DNA from: Adineta ricciae | Taxonomy: Eukaryota; Rotifera; Eurotatoria; Adinetida; Adinetidae | DNA length: 64,000 bases | NCBI GenBank assembly: GCA_905250025.1 | Contig: CAJNOJ010000144.1 | Location: 62,001-126,000 of the forward strand | Direction: 5' to 3' | Part shown: piece after piece, positions 1 through 10,720 of the stretch | Numbering within the stretch: position 1 is the first letter of the stretch | Layout of the letters: the number at the start of each line of letters is the position of its first letter | Notes under the pieces: model-generated | What the model saw: only the letters and a program-made list of their open reading frames with translations | Databases searched by the model: none | Told to the model about the DNA's origin: nothing | Made by a program: the position numbers and the translations under genes

Positions 1-57
1 TGGTTACGTCTTCATTTCTGATTGTTTATTAAACAAAAACAAATAACAATGAATCTA

Positions 58-1854
58 TTATTGAATTAAATACTTTTGTACACGATTATTATTACAATCG
101 ACAACATAAAGATGTTCATATCGATCAAAAGATAAACTACGTGGTCCATCTAACATATCATTTTGCCATCCTTCACCTTTTCCACCCACCACAAGTTTTC
201 CTTTAGTTGCTCCTTGTTTCCAACGCATGACTCGATCATTTTGATAATCTGACACATAAACCGTATTTAATGAATCAACAAATATTTCATTTGGATATCG
301 TAAAAGTCTCACAAGACTTCCTGCTATACCATTTCCTGCGACTTGTCTCTTTTTTCCATTGCATTATGCGATGATTCTCAGTGTCCGAAATAAAAACATT
401 TTGCTGTCGATCCACAAAAATAAAAGTTGGACTATTTAGTTCATGTAATCCTGCACCTGGATTTCCATTGCCAGCCACAACAATTTCATTTGTTCCATCA
501 ATATCATATCTTTTGACTTGATGATTCTTATTATCAGAAACATAAAGATATCTTTGATGATCGATGGCTAATCCTCCACAGCGAATATTTTCTATGAGAA
601 TTTCTCCAGTTTTGCTTGAACTATTTCTAAACCAGCGAAGAACTCTTCGATTGGATTGATCACAAATGATGAGAAAATTGGATATTCTATCGACTAATAC
701 ATCAACTGGCTTAGATAATTGATCTAATGCAGCTCCATTCCCTCGATCACCAAATATGACCTGTCCTTCATCATCTCCTTGTTTCCATTAAACAATTCGA
801 TGATTGTCACGATCAGCAATGATAAAATTTTGATCATCATCAATGAAAATACCATGTGGATGATAAACTCGATAAGTCGCATTATCTTTCTGTCGACCTC
901 CGATGATAGTTGTACCATTCTGTTGCCAATACGCTTTGCCTGGTATATGGGGAATCACTACAAATTAAAGAGAATGTATCATAATTACAATATCATATCA
1001 ACGTACTTTTATCGTTAATGAAAAACGACTTTTTACTTGAGAGTGGAATTGGGGTTGATGTCGATGTTGTAGTTTCTTCTAGTTTAGACAAAATACTTTT
1101 TCCATTGATTTGTTTCATTAATTGTCTATTTTCCGTTTGATTTACTTTTGTCTGTTCTAGCATGGCGATAATAGTCGTTAAATTAATCTTCAAACGATGA
1201 ATTTCATACTGATTCGAAAGCACAAAATAGATCAAAACAACAAATATTGCAAAAGACAAAAGAGCAAATAATAATAAACATCCCTTATATAACATTTTTC
1301 TCTTCAATTTAGCACGTGAAATTTCCTTGTTACGATGAATAACAGGTATTTGACTATTTGAATTTGGCGAATGAATATGATCTAAATTCGTATTAAAATC
1401 GAACGAAATGATCATTTTAAGTACCTTACTCGATGAAAAAGTGATTCCATCTACTTCCTCTTGATCTGCAGTCAATGCTTCGAACAGAGGTGGCATGATA
1501 ACTGATAAACTTTGTGCAGATTGATTCAACCGATTTCGATTTAAATGTTCTGAAGTTACAAAAGAAGTATTTTGATGTCAAATAAACGAAAATCAATTGA
1601 CCTTTCAATAGTTTTGCAGCATCAAAACAACGGATTTGATCGAAAGCTTCGATGAGATAAGTAAAATCTTCTTCATTAATTTTATCTTGATCAAATAGTG
1701 AATCCATTAAATTGAGAGTTCCGCCAAGTGTTGGATCATCTCGAATTCGTCGTGGAACATCGTTACCAAGATAGAAATGAAGTCGTTTCCGATCATCATT
1801 CGAAAGACGATCTTGTAAATTCAAAATTATCGCACGCAAACGAACATTATCCAT
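58..1854 (-). pseudogene. DED - transmembrane - NHL propeller receptor-like gene, broken
   Basis: Four exons can be read on the minus strand: 1854-1602, 1549-1430, 1381-1037 and 957-58, with GT-AG introns of 52, 48 and 79 bp, all phase 1. Exon 1 encodes about 84 residues resembling a death-effector domain (helical pattern with LSNDDRKRLHFYLG and DSLFDQDKI). Exon 3 carries a basic stretch (KLKRKM), one hydrophobic span (CLLLFALLSFAIFVVLIYFV) and a Ser/Thr-rich stalk. Exon 4 encodes about five NHL blades, recognised by repeated DxxNHRIVxW, NRRVLRW and NDRVMRW. Topology should be type II: DED inside, propeller outside. Two lesions are visible: an in-frame TAA at 788-790 where sister blades have Gln (CAA to TAA), and a frameshift between about 342 and 358. 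The exon plan matches the intact gene at 36534-37898. DED assignment is by pattern only; the NHL call is strong. Confidence 0.72.
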
Positions 1855-2412
1855 CGTCTACGAACGCTAATAGATAAATCGAATTTCTATCGATTTTTAC
1901 TTTAATATTGTCTCGATAAAGTTTTCCCATTTCTATTCCCATACATAAGCAAATAAATCAAAATCTTTATATTTAGACTTATGGAACAGAAACATCAATC
2001 TTGTCTCTATTTTCTCCATTATATCGTAAGTCAATTATTACAAATGATCTTATCTTTTCTGTCATTGTTTTTGAAGAAGTTATTCATATATCCAAACGTT
2101 TTTGAGGATGAGAATTTGTAATCGGATGTATTTTTTGATCGAGAAGGAAATTTTTATATGTGTTAGAGTTCAAATGATTGATTTCGGATGTTTCTGATTG
2201 GTAAAAAATTTTTCTTCTTCGACATTTCATATGAATAGAATTTGAATATAAAAATAAATGTTATTCATACCATCAACTTCGTTTTATAACGATTTAACCT
2301 TTATTTTCGATATATTTGTATTTATTTTGATTAATCATATGTCAATGATTTGAATTATAAATGAATTTATTACGAGAAAAATTCGAATATCAAATCTTGA
2401 TAATCGTGTCTT
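1855..2412. other. Intergenic, no gene seen
   Basis: AT-rich sequence upstream of the DED/NHL gene. I see no coding exon, repeat or RNA gene. It should hold the promoter of the minus-strand gene that starts at 1854. Confidence 0.5.
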
Positions 2413-2739
2413 TTATATGTAAATGATTAATCTAACGATGACAATTCCTACTAATATAATCATATTAAACGTTGTTAATTTTGTCGCATCACACGTTGAA
2501 TCGACATCACCAGCAGCACCAACAATTGGACAATTTCCAAGAAAATTTGTTGAACATGAAACTCGATTACACGTAACATCATTGCAAAGAAGACTTAAAT
2601 CAAACGATTGACTTGTCGATCCAACGGATGTTGAAGCATCACAACCACTTGATGTACAACATTTACAAACACATCGAGTGGTTGAAATCAATTCAACACA
2701 AAATATTAAAAAGATACAAAATGTATAGAAAGATTTCAT
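2413..2739 (-). CDS. Small secreted Cys-rich protein with C-terminal hydrophobic anchor
   Basis: A single-exon reading frame of 108 residues. It begins with a clear signal peptide (SFYTFCIFLIFCVELIS), then a mature region of about 65 residues with ten cysteines, including a tight RCVCKCC cluster, and ends in a hydrophobic tail (MIILVGIVIVRLIIYI). That layout fits a small disulfide-rich protein held by a C-terminal membrane span or a GPI signal. I do not recognise the family. Plus-strand frames over the same bases look like shadows, because only the minus frame gives a signal peptide and ordered cysteines. It could be a 5' fragment of a longer gene, but no splice donor is needed to explain it. 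Confidence 0.55.
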   Translation of the reverse strand: MKSFYTFCIFLIFCVELISTTRCVCKCCTSSGCDASTSVGSTSQSFDLSLLCNDVTCNRVSCSTNFLGNCPIVGAAGDVDSTCDATKLTTFNMIILVGIVIVRLIIYI

Positions 2740-2799
2740 CGGTTTGCGATCGAAGAAAAAGTAATAAGAAAAATATGTATGTAAATGACAATTGAATAG

Positions 2800-3672
2800 A
2801 AATTATATATCCTCGATGGAAAGAAAGAAAAGAAAAAGAACGATTATGAGTAATATATGTGAAGCAATTAATGGATATAAAGTTTGTTCGATAACGAGAT
2901 TTGAATCGATTTCTCGTTATATATTGTGTGTGAAAAATGATTTATTATCGAAAAAGAATAAGTTTAAATATTCATCCAAGATGGATTTGAAAGAGACGAT
3001 TAAACTGGAGAGATTCAATATTGACCTTTTTCAAATTGCTTTGAAGACATTATAGTGAAATTATTTGCAAAGTATTATATATCAATGAAATATATTGACG
3101 TAAATCAAATGAATCTTTTTTTATTTGTTACACTTTACTGATTCACCGAGAAAAGCGATATGTATTCGTAACATCAACATTGGTTATCACTAATCTCACC
3201 AAAAAATCTTCGACTACTGTCATAATAATAACCATTATTTATAGAATTAATAATTGTCATATTATTGATGGTTTGCTATTCGAGAATAGGAAATATTGTA
3301 ATACCTAAGAATAATACATCTTATTTTCAGTATTAGTTTACTCAAAATTTTGTTTCAAGTAAACATTTTAAACAATTTCCAATAATCACTGAGTTTCATA
3401 ACATGTCAGCGGAAGATCAGGAGTGTTATAAGATATGAATTCTATTCCGTTCAAATTCTATATTGTTTCTTCAAAACATCATCATCATACACAATATGTC
3501 TCTAATTGTTTTATACTACGCATAGATACCATGGTGGTTAAATCAACTATAAAACAAAGAATTATTATAATTCTTGACTTGTATATCACATCCTCACCCA
3601 CACTCAAAAAACAATGAAAAATAAGGTCATTAACGATACAAGATGCATCTCTTATTTTTATTTATTTATATT
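2800..3672. other. Intergenic, no gene seen
   Basis: AT-rich DNA with short plus-strand frames (for example 2792-3055) whose composition and residues look random. No domain, signal peptide or splice pattern supports a gene. Confidence 0.45.
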
Positions 3673-4741
3673 TTACTCAATTTTCTTTTGATACACTCGT
3701 ATCCAATCAGTCACCATTAACTGTGGCCAAACAGTAGTGTTATCAGGTGGTCCAGGCCATTCTCCACCAATTCCGATGTTAATTATCATATAAAATGGCC
3801 ATTTTCCACTAAACGCCCAGACGGGATTGATAGATTCAGGCAGATTGGTCGTATTAATTCGCGAATAAATAAATTCATTAACACCAATTGTAATTTGTTC
3901 TGATGTCCATTCAGTCCAATACACCAGACTATGATTGTGAAGCATTGAATCATCAGGTGTTTTCCATTGTTGATGAATTTGTTTGTTAAAAACAGGTTTC
4001 ATCATATTAGATTGATTATTCCAATGAACGGTTCCATGTGCATATTGATCAGTAAGATTTACACTTACATTATTTCCTCCTACCATTTCTAAAATATCAT
4101 TTTCACCACATGTTGGCCATCCTAATTTATATTTATCTGCATTGCCCAATAACCATCATGCTGGCCAGATTCCTTTACCATAGGGTAATTGAATTTATGC
4201 AGCCCATATTCCAAAAGTGAATTCCTGTAGGTTTTTTACTTGCATANCCTACCATTTCTAAAATATCATTTTCACCGCATGTTGGCCATTTTAATTTATA
4301 TTTATCTGCATTGCCCAATAACCACCATGCTGGCCAAATTCCTTTACCATAGGGTAATTGAATTTTTGCAGCCCATATTCCAAAAGTGAATTCCTGTAGG
4401 TTTTTACTTGCATACATACCTGATGTTAATCCTTCTTTTAATGCGACAAGAGTGAATTTACCGTCTTGCACATATGCATTAAAGATTGAATTAGTGAAAT
4501 TTTGTAAACCTCCATCAATGTGCATGCCAACAATTGGAGCCCAGTTTTTGGGATTCGGTGCATAAGCAGGTTTCCCATTGATAAAAGCTTTCACTGGACC
4601 AACATTTTCGAAATCATCTTGAAAAACGAGTTCGTAATCTTGACCAGGATTGAAAGTAAAATTGGATGGATCCCAACCAACGACAAAATAGACATTGTTA
4701 AAAATAACAATGAATAGAAAGAAAACAATGAAATGTAACAT
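3673..4741 (-). CDS. Secreted glycoside hydrolase family 16 (laminarinase-like), crossed by an assembly join
   Basis: The N-terminal half (4741 to about 4250) starts with a signal peptide (LHFIVFFLFIVIFNNVYFVV) and continues with GH16 features: YELVFQDDFEN, FGIWAAKIQLPYGKGIWPAWWLLG and the catalytic GENDILEMV (E-x-D-x-x-E). The C-terminal half (4149-3673) repeats the catalytic motif and continues through HGTVHW, HNHSLVYWTEW, INIGIGGEWPGPP and VTDWIRVYQK to a stop. Known members hydrolyse beta-1,3-glucans. The two halves meet at a single N at 4247. About 164 bases on its left repeat those on its right with about ten differences, and the left copy carries two in-frame stops (TGA in place of a Trp, TAA in place of a Lys) plus an extra T in a T-run. 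Without the repeat the protein would be about 305 residues, normal for GH16. No intron is seen. Such genes in rotifers are often viewed as horizontally acquired; that is inference here. Confidence 0.8.
4083..4413. repeat. Direct duplication of GH16 catalytic segment around a single N
   Basis: Bases 4083-4246 and about 4250-4413 are near-identical with roughly ten differences, separated by N at 4247. The divergence suggests two alleles or paralogues placed end to end during scaffolding, not a recent tandem duplication. Confidence 0.75.
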
Positions 4742-4841
4742 GAGAATGATTGAAGAGAAATTACTTTTCTACTGTTTTTATATGGATCAAATGGGAGTAA
4801 AGAAGAAGAAGAAGCCATTACAAATAATAAAAGAAGCAATT

Positions 4842-6186
4842 AGAGTCAAGATAGGAGGAGTCGCTGTCTAATTCAACTTATAATATAAGTGCTGAATTGC
4901 TGATACACGCAAATATTGACATAGATATGGATATGAATAGATTTAGTTATAATTATACCTTCAGATTCTTACGTGATATCATCTAAATTGTGCTTTCATT
5001 CTTTTACATAACCGATAAACAAGAGGAAACATGTATTGATAAGACTTTTTGAACGTAGATCAATGAAAGCATAATAATTATCGAATCTGTGAACAACTGT
5101 TCATGAAAAACTATTTGCGGAAGAACAGGTGTGAGTTTCCTTATCTCTAAACGCTTTTGTAAAAGCGCTTTATGTTGATATATGTGTATGATGTCCATGT
5201 ATCGTGTATAAAGATTCTAAATTAGAATTCCAATTCTACCTAGAAATAAATGCGCAAACTACAGGTTTTATCCGAGAGTTAGGCGTACTGAAAAATGTGT
5301 ATCAGATAGAAAACCTCACGAATCAGAGAAAAATATCAACTTCTTTCTTTAGTAATCCACAATTCCTTCGTCCAATCGATCTTATTTTTGAGCTCTAGCG
5401 AGATTTTTCTGTTATCATACATTGTCATCAATTTCATCTCAATCATACTAGTCTCTCTTGAGTTATCGTATAAACGGATGAAGAACACTGCCTATTTCTA
5501 GTAATTCGTTCATACTTTCAGTCTGCTATTGCGGTAAGATGCTTCAAATCTGTTCTCTGCAGCGTGTTGTTGACACTCGAACTGTGTTCGATTGAAGCCC
5601 ATATTTAATTAAAATAGGAGCTGCTATTGAATGGATTTCTGCATTTCACAGCAACTAGCACGTTGAGGATGATCCATTTAACGCCAGCGACAATAACGAT
5701 GATTTGGGTGACTTTCACCCAAGCCTATTAATTGACATACACACACACACACACGCACACACATTGTCATGGTCTTCTATCATTTTGATCTTTCGCTAAA
5801 TCCAGGTCCATCTTGCAAAATTTTATGACGATAACCTTAACAGAGAGTTATGAGTAACAGACTCATCCATCAAATCCCCTCATATGATTGAATACTTTGT
5901 GGCGTTCTCTATGATAGATTTTGCTGACAGAACTTTCGCCGAAGCTGTCTTCACCCACTGTTGTAGCGATTGGTCAACACGTTTTCCCGGGCTTAACAAT
6001 GCTTCACAGAAATTTGTGTGCGTTTTCTTTCACAAAGACACTTGAGTGAGATTTCACCCAGTTCACGTATATCTGGCCTCGCAGTGGCCACTAGACACCC
6101 TCATTCACATACGAATTTACGAGATTTTAAGAAAATTCTCTAAAATCTCTCTATTCTTTCTAGATTACAATAGTCGAAACTTTGAA
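4842..6186. other. Intergenic with (AC)n microsatellite
   Basis: No gene recognised. An AC-rich microsatellite occupies 5737-5763. Short frames such as 5204-5398 have no signal peptide, domain or splice context. The stretch includes the promoter of the plus-strand gene starting at 6187. Confidence 0.45.
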
Positions 6187-9100
6187 ATGGCAGAATCTAT
6201 TTCTCGTGTTCGAATCAATCGATTTAAACGATTATTTGATATGCTAAGTAAAATCAATCTGTTTGAAAAAGAAGACACGATGTCCGTCAATGATCAATTA
6301 CTTTCTACAAGATTTTTTATTTTTCTGTTAACCTTGGCTCTGATCATAGTTTTTACTGTTACAACATTCTATGACCGAACCGAATCTGTTACTATCGATT
6401 TTCCCTCAGAGGACAAATTTAGAACATTGTCCATCCATTATCTCAGCACACTTACATGTCCGTGTACACAAATATCCACCCAAGAAGATCAAGTTCTTTC
6501 ATTTAATCCGCAATACCATCCAATCTGCACGAGTTACTTTGTTAACGATTCATTTATCTTATCTTTGTCTAATCTCAATATCAGTCGTTACTTTACCGGC
6601 GATTATCGCGTGATGTTAACATCCCATTTTCAAACTCTTGCCTTACTTTGCCGAACAGTCAAAAAGTTGACGTTCGATGCAATAAATGAGTTTGGTTCTG
6701 AACAGCTCATCACTACTCATGCTTTATCTTCCAACATTTTCAACGCAACAGTTAAGGAACTTGCCGATCAATTAAAATCAAAGACTATGGCAAATCTGAA
6801 ACAAACAAGTGATTTTGTTTGGTTGAATATTCTTCAAAATGGCATCTATTCTGGATTGCGTACAAATTATAAAGATCGACTTTCACCTCCGACGAACTTA
6901 TTGATTAGTTCCGCAAATACTTTAAGTACGTCAACAAAAACATGCTATTGTGAGAGAGGCGTGACCTGTGTGGACCAAGCTGAATTATTCAATTTCACCG
7001 GATGGAAAGAAGGCTTTAATCCATTCACTAATAAATCGGTTTTTGTTCTTGATGTATCAACACTTACTTCTATACCCGGTCTGATGATGGGTTGTTTACC
7101 ATACGATTCATTGCTTCATTCAACACTTGAATGTTTTTCTGATCAACCTTGTATTGATACCCTTCGATACTTCACTCCAGAATTTCCATTCGTTTCAGCA
7201 ATCTCATCTTCATCTCGTTATTTGATAAATTCAACCGTCAAAATACTACTAGATGAATTGTTCATTGAATCATGGTATGAACAGAGCAATTTCAGTGCTC
7301 ATTATCGCAGTTGTTCTCCATCTTCATGCACATACTTCTACAATCGACGAATTAATCTCGTTCACGCTATCACCACAATTATTAGTCTCTTCGGTGGTTT
7401 CAATACAGTTATAAAGTTCTGTGTACCATTCATCATCAGAATCTTTCGACGATTACAACGATGCAGACAACATCTTGACACAACTATCGAGACAGTAGTC
7501 GAAACGAAACCGGTTTTGAATCTTAGTAAGTCTTTACTCGTTAAAATATTCTCATGTTGAAATCTTATGATTCGTTTTATAGGTTTGAAAAATCGTCTTT
7601 TGGTTCTTATAAATCAAGTAAAGGCGAAAATAGTAACACTAAACATCTTTCCGCCATCATCTGATATTATCGACGATCTGTATTCCACACGTGTTTACCT
7701 CGTATCGATGGCTGTTGGATTAAGTGTTCTTATTTTTTATACTTCAATTTCGATCCAAACTCGAAGTATTACTGTTGATAAACCATCATTAGGTATTTAT
7801 GAACAATTGTATAGACGATATCCAGCAACACTCATATGCCCATGTACATATCTTTCGATTCCGTATTCATTGATTATACATCTGCAGCCTCATTATCATC
7901 AAGTGTGTTCGAGTGATTTTGTTCGAGATGATAAGTGGTTTCTGTATTTTGTAAAATCTCCCGTCTTGCTATTCGCATCTGATTTCCGCAATACTGGCTT
8001 GAGACTCTTCACTCTACTCCAAACATTTTGTGTGATGTCGAATGAAACTATATCAAATGAACTAACTGGATTTAATTACACACGTTTGGTCAGTGGTAAT
8101 GTATTGCCAAGAAATGTATTTGATGAGCAAACATCTACAATTATTCGGCAATTTCAACAACAGGTACATAATTTATTTGACAGCGACACTTGTTGATGAA
8201 AGATTCGAACTCTACTAAACTTAGACTTCTTATTCTTGTAGACTGTCAATTCTTTTCTCAACTTATTTACACTTGTTCGCACGTTAATTCAAACCAATCA
8301 GTTTATGATATATGGAAACACCAATGCTAACAAATTCTTTTTTAAAATTAATGGCACAAAAGTATGGCGTTTGATACCAACTGATACATATCACCGGAGA
8401 GTGATTTTGAAGGAAGCGTTCTCGCACAATAAAATTTTATTGTGCGAGAACGCTTCCTTCAAAATCACTCTCCGGTGATATGCATTCGATAACAACTGTT
8501 CCTGTGGTAAAAACGTTTCCTGCACGCGTCCGGAAGGAATTTATTGTACATCAACAGGTTGTAAAGTGCATGATGCTCAACCAAATTATACGATTCCTGG
8601 TCTCGTATCGAGTTGTCTCTTTGTTGATTCTCTTCTAGCATCTTCGCTAGAATGTTTTTACAGTAGATCGTGTCTTCAAATGTTAATAGAATTACACTCA
8701 TTTGAAAATCCTGGTGTGACACTCGATCCAAATGCTGCTAATGTTACTCCTCTTCGTTCACAGATAGACAGTCGTTTTCCACCTCATACTCTCTTAAAGG
8801 ATATTGCCTCACAGTTATTCATTGAATATTGGACAAATACAACGAATTTCACTTCATATTATAGTCAATGTGCACCAGATCAATGTACTTACACTTACGA
8901 GACGCGATTCAATCGAGTTTATATGTTAACAACTGTAGCTGGAATTGTCGGTGGTTTGTCTGTTGCACTGAAAATATTCGTCCCGACTATTGTCAAACTA
9001 CTTCGACGAGTATATCGATATTGTCGACGACGTGAAACTGATGTCACACAAACAGATATTGTACAAACAAGTAAATCGTTAAAGTTCGTTTGTGTTGATC

Positions 9101-10505
9101 ATTTTTTTTTGCATTCATAGGTATTTGTCAAAAGTTTTCGAGACTAGTTCTGCATGTTCAACTTCATATTGGAATATTGAACTTCTACAAATATGAGACA
9201 ACAACTGCCGGTTCTTCATCAGAGCATCTGAATAGAACAGAAGAAACAAACGTGATCAAACAACAACGAATAGCCACTCGTCTTTACATTGCGATGTTTG
9301 CTTTATGTCTCGTTCTGATAACTATTTTCAATGTCTTTCAATCACAAACTCGTGCAGTAAAAGTTTCATTACCTACTCAATCGACGTTCGAATCTCTAGA
9401 AAATCAATATGCCTCGACGCTTTCATGTCCATGTTCACAAATTGCCATTCCCTATTCGACATTTGTTTCGATTCAACCAAATGCATATCATCAAGTGTGT
9501 TCGAGCATTTTTGTTTCATCGAATTTCACTGATTTTCTTTGAGGATTGGATTCTCCATATGTGTATTCAATGCAGACCGATGCAAAAATCTTAAGTACAC
9601 AATTTCGTCTTTTATCAATGCTGTGTTCTCTTGTCATGGATATTATTCAACAAAAAATTACTCTATTTAACTCGCAAAATCTCATTGGTCTCGAAGCATT
9701 AACAGCATATTCGTTTCATAAACAAGTAGATGCTCTGATCAAAATATTTGTGAGTGAAACACCTGTAAACTTTCGAAGAACACATCAATATATTATCGAT
9801 ATGTTTCATACGAATCATCTCATTAATATATTTCTCACTAATTGGAATATTCATGAAACGAATGCCAAGAACGCATACTTCATGATCAACAGTCCCATCT
9901 TGTATCATGAAGGTAATCAATCATGTTCATGCGCTGTGTCTCCAACATGTTCACGATCTTTATTAATGAATGGTAAAGAAAAAGAGACTTTTTTAGGTAA
10001 AGTTTGTTTAGAGTATTCATCATCAATGTGTACATAACATAGACATTTTATTCACTTAACAGGTCTTGTGGTTAGTTGTTTACCTGTCACTGGTCTTCGT
10101 CAATCAACTTTGGAATGTTTCTACAATTCTTCATGTTTAAAAAAATTAGCTCATTTTGTCAACAGTTCATTTGAATTAAATCCGTTGAATGCATCCATAA
10201 ACTCACGTTTTACACCAATCTCATCTGTCCCCATTAGTATATTGATTGATGAATTATTTATTGAAACATGGACAAATTCAAGTAATTATTCTGAATATTA
10301 TTTATTCTGTGCACCACTCGCATGTCGTTTTACTTATGTGACAAGAACTAATGGTTTATACATATTAACAACTTTCCTTGGCTTATATGGTGGATTAAGT
10401 GTTGGATTGAAACTTGTTGTTTGGTATGGGTTAGATGTTTATTTGAAAATATATCAACTGATCTGTCATCGTCGAACACATGTTCAACCTATGAACATTC
10501 ACTAA
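6187..10505 (+). pseudogene. Three-unit tandem membrane protein of unknown family (TM - Cys-rich ectodomain - TM, x3), broken
   Basis: Exons 6187-7525, 7583-8163, 8242-9070, 9121-9996 and 10063-10505 with introns of 57, 78, 50 and 66 bp. The encoded protein has three repeats of about 450 residues. Each repeat has an N-terminal span (such as RFFIFLLTLALIIVFTVTTF), a TLTCPC or TLSCPC motif, YHxxCSS, a C-x-C pair, GC/SCLPxxSLLxSTLECF, LFIExW, YYxxCAPxxCTY and a C-terminal span following GGLSVxLK. That gives six spans. The start at 6187 is the first in-frame ATG; upstream in-frame sequence lacks one. Lesions: an 88-bp palindromic insertion in unit 2 that brings a TGA (8476-8478), and an in-frame TGA at 9540-9542 in unit 3. 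AATAAA lies at 10581. Each unit resembles a DEG/ENaC subunit in topology only; I do not assign it. Decayed relatives lie at 45645-48376 and 50751-53538. Confidence 0.7.
8391..8478. mobile_element. 88-bp perfectly palindromic insertion flanked by TA
   Basis: Two 44-base arms with no spacer pair perfectly around a centre at 8434/8435. TA dinucleotides flank both ends (8389-8390 and 8479-8480). Removing the 88 bases plus one TA restores an uninterrupted reading frame through the exon at a CATATG site. TA duplication and a fully inverted structure fit a miniature Tc1/mariner-type element. The identical arms suggest a very recent event, or an artefact of sequencing or assembly. Confidence 0.7.
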
Positions 10506-10580
10506 AATGTAGCTATTGTGCTAATTTTATGGACTTGAAAAAGTTTTTTCTGCATTGGTAACTATGATTTATTTGAAACT

Positions 10581-10586
10581 AATAAA
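10581..10586 (+). terminator. Polyadenylation signal AATAAA
   Basis: A canonical AATAAA lies 76 bases after the stop codon of the tandem membrane-protein gene (10505) and probably directs its 3' end. Confidence 0.5.
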
Positions 10587-10720
10587 ACACTTCAGCCAAA
10601 CTTAGAACAAGTTTTTTTATCTTTCATTTGAATTGTATATATGACGCAATGTAGTTGTAAGTTTTTCTAAATCGAATGCAAACAAAGAATTGATGAATAA
10701 ATTCTAAAATGCATCACATA

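Noticed and set aside
6046-6186. Extended N-terminus of the tandem membrane protein from 6046
   Set aside because: The upstream frame begins at GTG, has no ATG and lacks homology to other units; 6187 is the first ATG.
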